In this document: positions 23,078 to 31,696 of the stretch, one piece after another
Layout of the letters: every line of letters begins with the position of its first letter
Numbering within the stretch: the stretch's first letter is position 1
Origin: JACTMZ01 sp044359955
Lineage (GTDB): Bacteria; Verrucomicrobiota; Verrucomicrobiia; Chthoniobacterales; JACTMZ01
Reading direction: 5' to 3'
Assembly (NCBI GenBank): GCA_044359955.1
Contig: JBIKLF010000008.1
Coordinates: forward strand, 18,608 to 82,607
Length of the DNA stretch: 64,000 nt
Notes under the pieces: model-generated
Databases searched by the model: none
Seen by the model: only the letters and a program-made list of their open reading frames with translations
Told to the model about the DNA's origin: nothing
Translations under genes and position numbers: made by a program

Positions 23078-24262
23078 ATGCCGGGAAAATCCTCCACCGT
23101 AGCTCTCCTCCTCTTCTCGGCTTTCGCTCCGCTCGCGGCGTCTGCCGCAGGCGATAACGAGTGGGATCCGGAAATTTATCCGGACGACCAGATTTTCCCT
23201 TCGCTCATCATCGGCGCGGCGGCCGTTAAGCCCGACAGCGACGTGTTCGCGGTGTGGGAGGGGAACCATATCGGTGACAAGCAGGGGATCGTGGGCGCCT
23301 CGGTCGACGATGTTGCCAAGGGGAGCAAGGTGACCTTGGAAGTGCGCGAAAACGACGTCATGCGCGCCAGCCGGATCGCGGGAACGGCGGAGGCCGACGG
23401 AACGGTCAGCATCTATCCGAAGATCTCCTGGAAATATGACAAGCTGTCCAACATCCGGCAGGTCGTCCCGCTTGACGTGACCATGGAGTTGAAGATCGAC
23501 GGCGAAAGTCGCGGTGAGAAAACGGTCACGGCCACCCTGCGCACGGTCAACGACTGCCTCTTCGTTGTGACCGAACCGGGCGACGAAGAGACTTACTCGG
23601 ACTACTCCTGGCTCTTTGCCGCCTACGTGAACGAAAACCATCCGTGGGTCGACCAGACGCTCAAAGAGGCGCTCGATACGGACTTGGTGTCGTCCTTCGA
23701 CGGCTACCAGAGCGGTGATCCGGAGCAAGTGCTCATGCAGGTTTTCGCTATCTGGAATGTTATGCAGCGCAAGGGGCTCCGTTACAGCAATGTCACCACC
23801 ACCGCGGCTGAATCCGGATCGGTCGGCAGCCAACACGTGCGCCTCTTCGATGAATCGGTCAAAGCCGCCCAGGCCAATTGCGTGGACGGTTCCGTGCTGC
23901 TCGCCGCGGTGCTGCGCAAGATCGGGCTGGACCCGCATCTGGTCACGGTGCCCGGGCACATGTTCCTCGCTTTCTCGCTCGATGACGAAACGATGGTCGG
24001 GCTCGAGACGACCATGATGGGCGCCGCTGATCTCGACGCGGTGGACGAAAAACGCCTGCGCTCATTTCTCAAATTCGATCCCGAGGAAAAGCGCAACGAG
24101 GAGTCGTGGGCGACCTTCGAAGCCGCTCTCGACACCGGCACGCAGGCCCTGCTCGAGGCGGCGAAAATGTTCGACGAGGATCCCAACTACATGCTGATCG
24201 ACATGGCAGAAGCCCGCAATGTGGGCATCCTGCCGATCAGCAGCAATGTCGGCGGACGCTGA
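23078..24262 (+). CDS. exported transglutaminase-like protein
   Basis: A 394-residue protein with signal peptide MPGKSSTVALLLFSAFAPLA then ASA. The N-terminal ~150 residues are beta-rich (DVTMELKIDGESRGEKTVTA). The C-terminal half has a papain-like/transglutaminase-like core: Cys in AAQANCVDGSVLLAAVLRKI and His in PGHMFLAFSLDD; the C...H spacing (~30 residues) and the 'CxDxSxLxxAxLRxxGL' pattern are typical of that fold. A catalytic Asp/Asn is not obvious, so activity is uncertain. It could cross-link or cleave peptide bonds in the envelope. Likely one operon with the small exported protein upstream. Confidence 0.75.
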   Translation: MPGKSSTVALLLFSAFAPLAASAAGDNEWDPEIYPDDQIFPSLIIGAAAVKPDSDVFAVWEGNHIGDKQGIVGASVDDVAKGSKVTLEVRENDVMRASRIAGTAEADGTVSIYPKISWKYDKLSNIRQVVPLDVTMELKIDGESRGEKTVTATLRTVNDCLFVVTEPGDEETYSDYSWLFAAYVNENHPWVDQTLKEALDTDLVSSFDGYQSGDPEQVLMQVFAIWNVMQRKGLRYSNVTTTAAESGSVGSQHVRLFDESVKAAQANCVDGSVLLAAVLRKIGLDPHLVTVPGHMFLAFSLDDETMVGLETTMMGAADLDAVDEKRLRSFLKFDPEEKRNEESWATFEAALDTGTQALLEAAKMFDEDPNYMLIDMAEARNVGILPISSNVGGR

Positions 24263-24802
24263 TCATTCGGCTGCCACTGCAGCCGTCGGGTTGAAAGAAC
24301 CCAAGACGGCTTCGGCCGAATCCAAGTCTTCCGCATAGGCCGCGGCCCAGACTTCGGCGATGGTGGTCGGTCCGAGAATGATGATGGCCGAGACGAATTT
24401 CACATCGTTGCCGTCTTTGTCTTTCCCGTCCCCGCCAAGCTGGAAAGCGGGCATGCCCTTGATCTCGAGTTCCTTGACGTCACCCAGTTCTATGTCCTTG
24501 TAGTTCTCCTGGAGAAACTCGGCGGTTGATTCTGAGATGGCGTCGATCTCGGCCTTGGCGTCCTCCTCGCTTTCGCACTCGACGGCGCGGAATTGCAGCA
24601 CTGATCCGTTCTCGCTCTCGAGCGAACCGAATTCGCCCACCTCGGAAATTGCCGTAACCTCCCAATCGGCCGGCGCGTCGATGCTGAACATCGTGGCGTC
24701 CTGCGTGGGGTAGTGCAGCGTCTTGGTTTCGGCTTGCGCGGCCGCGAGGCTGGCGACGGTAAAAATGACAGCGGCGACGGAGGTGAATAATGTTGCTTTC
24801 AT
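24263..24802 (-). CDS. exported protein of unknown function
   Basis: A 179-residue protein beginning MKATLFTSVAAVIFTVASLA then AAQAETKTLH, a clear Sec signal with AQA cut site. The mature ~150 residues contain FSIDAPADWEVTAISEVGEF and GPTTIAEVWAAAYAEDLDSA, a pattern like the PsbP/Mog1-type 'SxxxPxxW' fold seen in many exported bacterial proteins. Acidic and likely soluble in the periplasm. It is convergent with the transglutaminase-like gene: its stop abuts the last base of that gene. It precedes the DUF4424 gene on the complementary strand, 73 bases away. Confidence 0.7.
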   Translation of the reverse strand: MKATLFTSVAAVIFTVASLAAAQAETKTLHYPTQDATMFSIDAPADWEVTAISEVGEFGSLESENGSVLQFRAVECESEEDAKAEIDAISESTAEFLQENYKDIELGDVKELEIKGMPAFQLGGDGKDKDGNDVKFVSAIIILGPTTIAEVWAAAYAEDLDSAEAVLGSFNPTAAVAAE

Positions 24803-24875
24803 GGTGCAGTCATCTTCCCCCAACCGCAGTCGGGCGCAAGCTTTTTTGCGGAGTTCTCGTCCGGGCGCGGAAAAA

Positions 24876-25877
24876 TTATGGGAGTCCCGGAGTTGCAATA
24901 AGGATCCGCAAATCTTCAGGCGGCGTGTAATCGGTTTTCTCGATGACGAAAGTCGTCGGGCCGGTCTTTTTCACGCCGGTGGCGCAGAGCGAAAGGATGT
25001 TGTTCGGGCTGCCTTTGTCGACGGTCAGCTTGAACGTCCCGATCGGCCCCTGCCAGGTGTTGGCGGTGCGCAGGATGTAATCGATGTGATACGACATGCG
25101 GCAGCGGGTGAGCGCTTTCGAGGTGGCTTCATCGACACAGTAGCGTCGGGCGGTGGCGAGTTGGTAGTCCTCGGTCGCGGGGTGTTGCCAAGACCAGATG
25201 CCGCCGGGCGGATGGTTTTCGTAGGCGTGTTTGATGGCAACCTTGGTGCCGGCCGGGAAGGTCTGGGTCCAGTGGTAGCGGATGGCGATGGCCCATTGGA
25301 AAGAGTAACGTTCCGCGCTGTCCTGCGGCGCACCTTCTGGCAATTCGACCAATCCCACGGAGACGAGTTTCTCGAGTGCGGCGGGAGTCAGTTTTTCCAT
25401 CGCTGCGACGAGTCGGTCAGGCTTGAGCGTGAGGGGCACGCCGGCCTCCTCGAGCAGCGCGGTCACATCTTCGCCAACCGTCGGTTCGCCGGTGCCGGGA
25501 GCGTAGGAAAACCGGACGGCGCGGCGCTCGACTTTGGGTGTGATGCCGCGGCCATCGACCTCGACGGTGAAGTTGACCAGGTTTTCGCGGTCGGCGTCTT
25601 CCGGCAGGTTGGTATCCGAATAAAACAAATCCTGCAGGGCGATCGGCGGCAGCGGGAAAATGATTTCGCCGGTCACGTCCTCGTCCGAAGTATTCGCGAA
25701 AACGTAGGAGACTTTGATTTGGTCAATGCTGATGAAGAGATCTTCCGAGAGCATGGCGACCTTGTCGGTCTGCGCGAATTCGAGGCCGTTCGCGCCGATG
25801 CCCCCGAACCCGTCGTTGGCGCGCGTGTGCGCAACCGCGACGAAGAGTGCGATGCCGAGAAGAATTACCGTTCTCAT
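24876..25877 (-). CDS. DUF4424 family exported protein
   Basis: A 333-residue exported protein. Signal: MRTVILLGIALFVAVAHTRA. The mature start NDGFGGIGANGLEFAQTDKV then AMLSEDLFISIDQIKVSYVF is the hallmark of DUF4424, a family of predicted periplasmic beta-rich proteins of unknown role. Later pieces, IIFPLPPIALQDLFY and KHAYENHPPGGIWSW, also fit. The open frame goes further upstream, but ATG 25877 gives the signal peptide and overlaps the LprI-like stop by 4 bases, so the two are co-translated. Confidence 0.85.
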   Translation of the reverse strand: MRTVILLGIALFVAVAHTRANDGFGGIGANGLEFAQTDKVAMLSEDLFISIDQIKVSYVFANTSDEDVTGEIIFPLPPIALQDLFYSDTNLPEDADRENLVNFTVEVDGRGITPKVERRAVRFSYAPGTGEPTVGEDVTALLEEAGVPLTLKPDRLVAAMEKLTPAALEKLVSVGLVELPEGAPQDSAERYSFQWAIAIRYHWTQTFPAGTKVAIKHAYENHPPGGIWSWQHPATEDYQLATARRYCVDEATSKALTRCRMSYHIDYILRTANTWQGPIGTFKLTVDKGSPNNILSLCATGVKKTGPTTFVIEKTDYTPPEDLRILIATPGLP

Positions 25878-26284
25878 TCCTTCACCTTCACCGTTCCCCC
25901 GCACAGGTTGCCTTCCTCCACGCCCTCGATCCACACGTTGAGCGTCTTGATGCGATCCTGTGTCAGTTCGGTCAGATAGGTCATTTCGCACACGGGCTGG
26001 ATGCTGCCGTAGTAGCCGGGCTCACGGTCGGGGTATTTCATCTTCAACTGCGCATCGCGAAAATCGATCCAGCAACGCTGCGCTTTTTTGAGGTTGGCCA
26101 GGAACACGTCATCGTCCGCGTAATCCTCGAGGATTTGTTGGTAGATCGCATTTAGCTCTATGTCCGCCGCTTTGAACTCGCCGGCCGCATCTTGGTTCAT
26201 TTCCCCTTGGGTCTGGGCGCTTGCTTCGGTCCATGGCGCGCCAAACACGATCAGCGCGATAATCGGCAGGAAGGATTTCGTCAT
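25874..26284 (-). CDS. LprI-like (DUF1311) exported protein
   Basis: A 136-residue protein with signal MTKSFLPIIALIVFGAPWTE then ASA. The mature part holds the DUF1311/LprI helix-rich pattern: MNQDAAGEFKAADIELNAIY, FLANLKKAQRCWIDFRDAQL and VCEMTYLTELTQDRIKTLNV, with three Cys. LprI of Mycobacterium inhibits lysozyme; many other members are of unknown role. Length is normal. It is the first gene of the pair with DUF4424 (ATGA overlap). Confidence 0.87.
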   Translation of the reverse strand: MTKSFLPIIALIVFGAPWTEASAQTQGEMNQDAAGEFKAADIELNAIYQQILEDYADDDVFLANLKKAQRCWIDFRDAQLKMKYPDREPGYYGSIQPVCEMTYLTELTQDRIKTLNVWIEGVEEGNLCGGTVKVKE

Positions 26285-26432
26285 AGACCCGTCTACTTAG
26301 GCCGGACGAACGGCGCTGTCGACCCATGTTTGTCCATTTGGGAACGCTTCTTTGGGGAGTGTATAACCGATGGACTCGCGGTGCTCGGAGGTAATGCCAA
26401 AGCCGGAGAGGTTGCGGACTTTACCTCTTAAG

Positions 26433-26497
26433 GTAGGGACGAGCGGCCCGCTCGTCCGCTCTCTGAACAACGGCCACGCGGGCCGCGTGTCCCTACC
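26433..26497. repeat. compound GTAGGG...CCCTAC intergenic repeat
   Basis: GTAGGGACGAGCGGCCCGCT opens the block, which ends GGGCCGCGTGTCCCTAC. It holds two palindromes, GACGAGCGGCCCGCTCGTC and ACACGCGGGCCGCGTGT-like. Copies with the same two parts lie at 34241-34340 and 62706-62870, a short one at 16241-16279. The sequence 26285-26432 before it and 26498-26625 after it shows nothing recognisable. Confidence 0.75.
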
Positions 26498-26625
26498 CGA
26501 TGATCGTCATTCGTGAGTCCAACTCATTTTGAGGATTGGTATAATGTCTTGCCGCTTGGTTTTGGGCCCATTGCCGCGCAGTCCATCAAGTCTCCGCGCA
26601 GATTTCTTGCCGGAGAAATGCTCTT

Positions 26626-26718
26626 AGCCGGAACGATGCAGTTGAAGGCAAAAGTAGAAGCGGCGTCCCCGCCGCTTGTCGTCCAGGGTTAAGCGGCGGG
26701 GACGTCGCTTCTACTTTT
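26626..26718. repeat. long hairpin with an end of the 241-bp element
   Basis: AGCCGGAACGATGCA at 26626-26640 equals the outer end of repeat copy A (9728-9742). Ten bases later AAAAGTAGAAGCGGCGTCCC begins a 28-base arm (26650-26677) that pairs at 27 of 28 positions with 26691-26718 around a 13-base loop. The 691-base gap 26285-26976 is otherwise without a supported gene; long minus-strand frames here mirror the downstream gene's composition. Confidence 0.7.
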
Positions 26719-26976
26719 CCGAACCGCCGCAGCAAAGGCCTCACCAGATCGTGGCGTCTATGCCGCCAACACCGCGTTCCAACAATAGGACTCCCTTCAG
26801 GCTCTTCCCCCTGTCCTGTGAATTGAAGGATGCTGATGAGCAGGCTGAATAAAAGGACGGTCGCTTTCATGGGAGGTTGCCGGGTCATGCAGGCCTTTCT
26901 GTTTTTTGGCAAAAGCTGTTTGAGGCGCCGTCTGCCGGCGGCAGCATAATTGGTTGTTTTGGCGTCCCCGTGCCCT

Positions 26977-28053
26977 ATGAGTGGCGGGGTGAACGCGCTC
27001 AACCTGAAGAACTTTGTGCGGGAGGCGCTTTCCCGCGGCATCGGACGGGAGGAAATCTCCCAGGGTCTGCGCCAAGCCGGCTGGCCGGAAAAAGAAATCC
27101 AGGAGGGTCTCGACTCTTTCGTCGATGCCGGGTTGCCGCTGCCGGTGCCGCGTTGCCAAGCCTCGGGAAGTCCGCGCGAGGCCTTCCTCCATCTGCTCAT
27201 GTTCTTCGCGCTCGGGGTATGGGTCACCGCGCTGGGTTCTCTGCTCTTCGACTTCATCAACATCCGGTTTTCCTTGCCCGGTGAGACGGTCTCGGGTGTG
27301 GCCGATTCGCTGCGCTTCGGCGTTGCTTCGCTGGTCGTCGCTTTTCCTTTGTTTGTTTTGGTCGCCCGGCGCGTGCGCGCCGATTTGGCCGTCAATCCCG
27401 CGCGGACCTTCGATCCGGTGCGACGCTGGCTTTCCTACCTCGCGCTTCTCGTCGCTTCGCTCGTGCTCGTCGGGGACGGCGTGGCGCTGGTTGTGCAATT
27501 TCTCGGTGGTGATCTCACCGCGCGCTTTGTCTTGAAGGCGGCCGTGGTGGCCGCGCTGGCCGGAGGCGTGGTCTGGTGGTTGCTGGGCGGGCTGCGCGAA
27601 GGCGCCCGTGCTGTGCCGGCGTTTGCCCGGATCGCGTTGTGGGCGCTGGTTGCTGCCGTGGTTGCCGCCGTGGTTGCCGCCGCGTTGTGGTTGGCCGGTG
27701 GGCCGGTGCAAGCAAGGGCCGAGTCGCTCGATCAAATGCGCAGGCAGAATTTGCGCACCATCTACCACGATGTGAATTCGTTTTACCGGCAGCAGGGGCA
27801 CTTGCCGGCCTCGCTCGAGGAATGCGACCGCAGCCCGGGAACGTTCATCGAAAGGAAAACCGATCCCGCCACCGGTGCTCCTTACGGTTACGAAGTGGTC
27901 GATGCCGATACGTTTACGCTTTCCGCCGATTTCAGTCTGCCGAATATTGCGCAGCAATCGGGGGCTTACGGACCCGAGGTGGATGGCTTTTGGAAACACG
28001 AGGCGGGACCGGCGGTCTTCCGCGTCGATTTGGGCGCCGCGCAGGAGGACTGA
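26977..28053 (+). CDS. DUF5671-like membrane protein
   Basis: A 358-residue protein. Residues 1-45 are a small helical module (KNFVREALSRGIGREEISQG, GWPEKEIQEGLDSF) like the ubiquitin-associated-like cap seen before DUF5671 domains. Four to six membrane segments follow: LHLLMFFALGVWVTALGSLL, LVVAFPLFVLVARRV, WLSYLALLVASLVLVGDGVA and ALWALVAAVVAAVVAAALWL. The C-terminal ~110 residues are soluble, RRQNLRTIYHDVNSFYRQQG, resembling the pilin-like tails that follow such membrane regions. Role unknown. The minus-strand frame overlapping it is a composition shadow. Confidence 0.7.
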   Translation: MSGGVNALNLKNFVREALSRGIGREEISQGLRQAGWPEKEIQEGLDSFVDAGLPLPVPRCQASGSPREAFLHLLMFFALGVWVTALGSLLFDFINIRFSLPGETVSGVADSLRFGVASLVVAFPLFVLVARRVRADLAVNPARTFDPVRRWLSYLALLVASLVLVGDGVALVVQFLGGDLTARFVLKAAVVAALAGGVVWWLLGGLREGARAVPAFARIALWALVAAVVAAVVAAALWLAGGPVQARAESLDQMRRQNLRTIYHDVNSFYRQQGHLPASLEECDRSPGTFIERKTDPATGAPYGYEVVDADTFTLSADFSLPNIAQQSGAYGPEVDGFWKHEAGPAVFRVDLGAAQED

Positions 28054-28056
28054 ATT

Positions 28057-28368
28057 GTGCGTCCGCGTGTCATTGCCGCGATCGTCCTCACCCTTCTGCT
28101 TCTTTTTGGAGCGGGAACCTCTCTCTTGCTGGTCATGATCGTTCCCTTCCTCTTCGACGCCCCTGGAACCGAGGAACAGGCGGCAACGTGGGTCATAGTC
28201 GGGGCGATCCTTTCCGCTCCACTCATGTGTCTGGCGGCGACCATCGGCGTGTGGATCGCTGCTTTTCCCGCCGGACGCAGCCGTTGGTGGTATGCCGCGC
28301 TGATTCTGCCCGTCCTCAGCGGTCTGGTTTTCTGGATCGCCGGGTCCTTCCGCCCGGAATTTTTCTGA
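28057..28368 (+). CDS. small membrane protein, 103 residues
   Basis: It starts at a GTG three bases after the previous stop and is made of three hydrophobic segments: RVIAAIVLTLLLLFGAGTSL, VIVGAILSAPLMCLAATIGV and ALILPVLSGLVFWIAGSFRP. No known domain is visible. Very close spacing to the DUF5671-like gene implies co-transcription and perhaps a joint membrane complex. Confidence 0.6.
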   Translation: MRPRVIAAIVLTLLLLFGAGTSLLLVMIVPFLFDAPGTEEQAATWVIVGAILSAPLMCLAATIGVWIAAFPAGRSRWWYAALILPVLSGLVFWIAGSFRPEFF

Positions 28369-28390
28369 AACCTTCCGTCCGAACCTGTCT

Positions 28391-29218
28391 ATGACATTGG
28401 CCAGAATTTGCAGCAACTACCGGTTCGAAGCGGTGATAATCCCGCATTTCTTGGTCCGAGCCGTTCTGGTTCTGATGTCCGTGGTCACATCTTTGGCGGC
28501 TGGGCATGAGCATGGGCCGACCGGAACCTACACCGAGTGGAACTGGCCTGACCCACCACCCAATGCCAACGGCAAGTCGGGATACGAGAGTTTTGAGCAC
28601 GGTTTGAGGGTAGACATCGAGCCGGATGCCAACGTCGGATTTTTCTGGGCGCATCAAGGAAGTTTCGTTGACGGAGACACTTTCTACCTGGGACTGCAAA
28701 CCCTCGGGCGCCATCCCGACGGGGCCGAAGGCAAGGTCGCTATTTTTTCAGTCTGGAACGCGCGCGAGGGTTCCAGTTCGGGGATCGCCCAGCCTTTCAG
28801 TGGCGAAGGCGAGGGTTTTCAGACGGTGATCCCCTATGATTGGCGCGCCAACCGGAAATACCGGCTCCGCATTTCGCGGAGCGGCCAAAACCGGAAGGGC
28901 ACCGAATGGACGTCCACCGTTCGGGACGAGTCCAGCGGGGAAGAAGTTGAAATCGGCACGATCACGGTGCCGAAATCATGGGGTTACCTTGGACCCTGGT
29001 CTGTCATGTGGTCGGAGCGTTACACCGGTCCGGACGTCCGAGATTGCCACGATGTCGGCCGCTCCAAAGTGCTCTTCGAAGCTCCCCGCGCGAATGACGG
29101 TGAGACGAAAGCCACGAGCCACCGCAACTATCTCGCCGACCCCGCGAATTGCCCGAACTCCCGCGTCGGCGACACCCGCAACGGCGTGTGGCAGGAAATG
29201 GGTGCGCCCGATGGATAA
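28391..29218 (+). CDS. DUF3472-like exported protein
   Basis: A 275-residue protein. An N-terminal membrane-type segment FLVRAVLVLMSVVTSLAAGH serves as a signal, although preceded by ~15 residues, so an internal start (ATG near 28477) is possible. The mature part begins GPTGTYTEWNWPDPPPNANG and contains IPYDWRANRKYRLRISRSGQ and SWGYLGPWSVMWSERY; these fit the DUF3472 lectin-like/jelly-roll family (DUF3472 often ends in a calcium-lectin-like fold). Role in the envelope is unknown. The gene lies in a run of exported proteins and is 3 bases before the next. Confidence 0.65.
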   Translation: MTLARICSNYRFEAVIIPHFLVRAVLVLMSVVTSLAAGHEHGPTGTYTEWNWPDPPPNANGKSGYESFEHGLRVDIEPDANVGFFWAHQGSFVDGDTFYLGLQTLGRHPDGAEGKVAIFSVWNAREGSSSGIAQPFSGEGEGFQTVIPYDWRANRKYRLRISRSGQNRKGTEWTSTVRDESSGEEVEIGTITVPKSWGYLGPWSVMWSERYTGPDVRDCHDVGRSKVLFEAPRANDGETKATSHRNYLADPANCPNSRVGDTRNGVWQEMGAPDG

Positions 29219-29221
29219 TTA

Positions 29222-29569
29222 ATGCAGGTTGGCCCATCTGCTTTCCCTGTGAAGTCAAAGCTCAACCTCCCATTGGTGATCGGCATTGCCATGCTCCTTT
29301 GCGGATTCCTGCTGGCAAATTATGCAGGCCCCGCCATCTATGGCTCGCTCTCGGAAATTCGCGCACCCAGCACGCAGACCGACAATCCGGTCTTCGCGGT
29401 TCCGATCTACTTCGTGAAACTCCTCCTGCAGGCTGCCGGGCCGCTGCTTGTCATCATCCTTGGCGCCCTCATGGCCGTCTCCGGCGCGGTGGCGTCACTC
29501 GTCGGACTGGTGCAGATCATTTTGCGTTGGTTCCGTCGTCGCCGCGGAACACCGGAGTCCAAAGAATGA
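29222..29569 (+). CDS. small membrane protein, 115 residues
   Basis: Two clear membrane segments, LPLVIGIAMLLCGFLLANYA and LLVIILGALMAVSGAVASLV, followed by a basic tail LRWFRRRRGTPESKE that would stay in the cytoplasm. No family recognised. Spacing of 3 bases from the DUF3472-like gene suggests one operon. Confidence 0.6.
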   Translation: MQVGPSAFPVKSKLNLPLVIGIAMLLCGFLLANYAGPAIYGSLSEIRAPSTQTDNPVFAVPIYFVKLLLQAAGPLLVIILGALMAVSGAVASLVGLVQIILRWFRRRRGTPESKE

Positions 29570-29590
29570 GGCAAGAGGACTCCCCGGCGA

Positions 29591-29947
29591 TCACGGCGCG
29601 TAGCGTCGATACCGATCGCCGTCGAGCAGGAGATCGTCGCCATCCATGGTGACGGTGAACGTCTTGTTCGTTTTTAAATCAGGAACCTTGAGGGTCAGTT
29701 GATCTCCCTCCAGCGTCCACGTTCCTCCCCACATCGTGGCCTCCCCATCGGCACCCTGCACGTGAAGTCGTCCGTCCTCGAAAAAGTCGTAACTGATGTC
29801 TCCCTCGACCGGCTGCCAGCCATAGGTATTTGGCGTGCTGTGGAGGAACTGCCTGAGTTCGGACTCCGACTGGGCCGAGGTGTCGTGGGGGATGAGCCAG
29901 AGCAGAGTGGCAAGGCATGCCAGTGCGGTTTTGAGCGTGATTTTCAT
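29591..29947 (-). CDS. small exported protein, 118 residues
   Basis: Signal MKITLKTALACLATLLWLIP then HDTSA. The mature part is a compact beta domain: DISYDFFEDGRLHVQGADGE, MWGGTWTLEGDQLTLKVPDL and FTVTMDGDDLLLDGDRYRRY. The repeated 'DGxLxx...WxxxGdxLxL' pattern resembles small lipocalin- or DUF-type beta barrels (for example, the META/DUF4488-like 'GTWxxxxdxL' repeats), but I cannot name the family. Chosen ATG 29947 gives the signal; the frame continues upstream without protein character. Convergent with the small membrane gene. Confidence 0.65.
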   Translation of the reverse strand: MKITLKTALACLATLLWLIPHDTSAQSESELRQFLHSTPNTYGWQPVEGDISYDFFEDGRLHVQGADGEATMWGGTWTLEGDQLTLKVPDLKTNKTFTVTMDGDDLLLDGDRYRRYAP

Positions 29948-30077
29948 TCCAGTGGTGAAGTTGTCTGGCGGAACTTCGATGACAAGAATAATTTGACATT
30001 GGCCGCCCCCTTGGAGTCCAAAGGGGCCCTCCCGGCATTTGCCGACGCCATATCTCACCCAAAAAACACCAACCATT

Positions 30078-30479
30078 ATGAAACGCCTTTTCGCCTATTT
30101 TGCCTGCGGCACATTCCTCGCACTTCTTTTGGCCACGCCCGCTCTCGCCGGCCCCCGGGAGGTGCCGAAAGGTTCGGAGCTGCGTGACCATCTCTTCACG
30201 CTCGCCCGCGCGACTGTGGAAGAAACAGCAGGGTGCCCCGTCCGCTTCGCCGGCCCGCTCAAGGAACTCGACGGATGGGCGTTCTTCAACGGCAACATCG
30301 TGGACAAATCCGGCAAAGCGATTCGCATCGGAGGAGCGGAGAGTTCGGACACCGTGATTCTTTGGAAAAAATCGGGCGGCGCATGGGAGCTCGTGACGTC
30401 CGCCGCGGGAATCTCCGATGTCTCTTACGCATCGTGGCCCGACGAATACGGCGCGCCCAACGAACTGCTCTTTCCCTGA
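30078..30479 (+). CDS. small exported protein, 133 residues
   Basis: Signal MKRLFAYFACGTFLALLLAT then PALA. Mature part: REVPKGSELRDHLFTLARAT then VEETAGCPVRFAGPLKELDG, WAFFNGNIVDKSGKAIRIGG and VILWKKSGGAWELVTSAAGI, a short beta-rich module. The 'WAFxNGxVxDxxG..' and 'LWKKxGGxWxLV' pattern is seen in unnamed exported proteins. No function proposed. Divergent from the previous gene across a 130-base gap, likely with a promoter. Confidence 0.65.
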   Translation: MKRLFAYFACGTFLALLLATPALAGPREVPKGSELRDHLFTLARATVEETAGCPVRFAGPLKELDGWAFFNGNIVDKSGKAIRIGGAESSDTVILWKKSGGAWELVTSAAGISDVSYASWPDEYGAPNELLFP

Positions 30480-30538
30480 GATCCGTGAATGCGGGTCTCG
30501 CCGAAAATTTGCGCAAATCCGCACCGCGAATTCCCACG

Positions 30539-31660
30539 ATGAAAAGGACCGTTTTTTTCGCTGCCGGCTGCCTGTTTCTTGGTCTTGTGCCTGTTTCCGC
30601 CGTGCTCGATATCGTTGCGGACAACGCGGAAGGTAAAGAGCCGGTGTATGTTTTGCAGGACACCTCCACCGGCGAGAACTATGGGACGTTCTGGGATCGT
30701 GCGAATGACAGGAGCGACTTCGGCTTCGAGTCATCGATCGTGCCGGACTTCGTCTGGTCGAAGGACCGCGACTACGTGGCCGTCACTGCAGGAGCCTCGC
30801 GGAGCAGGACAGTTTCGATCTACAAGGTCGTTGGCGACTCGCTTGAGGAAGTAAGCGTTCCGCAGCTGAACGATGAACAGGCCGCCCCGCTGAGCGACAT
30901 TACCGATCCCGCTGCCGAAGGGATGGACGCGATTCGCTGGCAACCGGATGGCACCCTGCTGGTCCGCTTCTGGTCAGTGGATCGTGTGACCGACGATTCG
31001 GCGGAACAAAAAGAAGCCAACGTCTGGGCCGACATCGAGATCGAAGGCGACCGGGCAATAATCGTCGGGACAAGCACAGCAGAGCCGTCCGTCCCATCAG
31101 AGCAGTCCCTGGCCTCCGATCCCGCACCGCCGGCGGGGGAGACCCTCACCTCGCGCAGCGAACCAATCTACGCGCAGGGCGACACCGGCGAGCAACCGCC
31201 GGACGATTCGGAGTCGGTCTTCCGCTTTGACGGGAAGGACTACTTCCTGCGCGGCGATCAAGCGGGGATCCGTGAATATCTGACGGAAGGCGAGACCTTC
31301 GAAAGCTGGAACACGCTTATCTCGATCCGCCACTTCGATGGCACCGATGATCCCCGCGCGTATGCCTTTGCCATCGTCAAGAACGCCAAAGCCAGCGACC
31401 CCGAAGCCCAGGGGCAGGTTATGGAAAACGATGCGGCCGGATCCTACATCGCGGACTTTCTGGTTTATTCCGAGGAGGGCAGCGAGCCTGCCTACGCGGA
31501 ATGGAACCTCTGGCGTGTCGAGAAGAAGGGTGACGGCGTCGAGGCCGTGCAATACGCGCGGAGGTTCTACAATTTTGATACCGATACACCGCAGCAACTG
31601 ATCGCGGACCGCGAAAGGATTGTCCCGGAACTCGCGGTGCTTGAAATACCGGCAGAGTAG
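30539..31660 (+). CDS. exported protein of unknown function, 373 residues
   Basis: Signal MKRTVFFAAGCLFLGLVPVS then AVLDIVAD. The N-terminal domain has VYVLQDTSTGENYGTFW and SKDRDYVAVTAGASRSRTVS, a beta-propeller-like or NHL-like pattern; a low-complexity linker rich in Ser/Pro/Glu (residues ~180-215) follows; the C-terminal domain has FRFDGKDYFLRGDQAGIREY then LTEGETFESWNTLISIRH. The 'EYLPExExxxxWxxLixIRxF' pattern occurs in unnamed exported bacterial domains. No enzymatic motif is seen. Confidence 0.65.
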   Translation: MKRTVFFAAGCLFLGLVPVSAVLDIVADNAEGKEPVYVLQDTSTGENYGTFWDRANDRSDFGFESSIVPDFVWSKDRDYVAVTAGASRSRTVSIYKVVGDSLEEVSVPQLNDEQAAPLSDITDPAAEGMDAIRWQPDGTLLVRFWSVDRVTDDSAEQKEANVWADIEIEGDRAIIVGTSTAEPSVPSEQSLASDPAPPAGETLTSRSEPIYAQGDTGEQPPDDSESVFRFDGKDYFLRGDQAGIREYLTEGETFESWNTLISIRHFDGTDDPRAYAFAIVKNAKASDPEAQGQVMENDAAGSYIADFLVYSEEGSEPAYAEWNLWRVEKKGDGVEAVQYARRFYNFDTDTPQQLIADRERIVPELAVLEIPAE

Positions 31661-31696
31661 AACGCAACCCGCTGGCCCCTGGCGTCATTGGCTCGC

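Noticed and set aside
26797..28416. 539-codon open frame on the minus strand opposite the DUF5671-like gene
   Set aside because: Composition is Arg/His/Gln/Gly-rich with no domain, no membrane or signal pattern, and it is the reverse of a gene with clear membrane segments and closely spaced neighbours.
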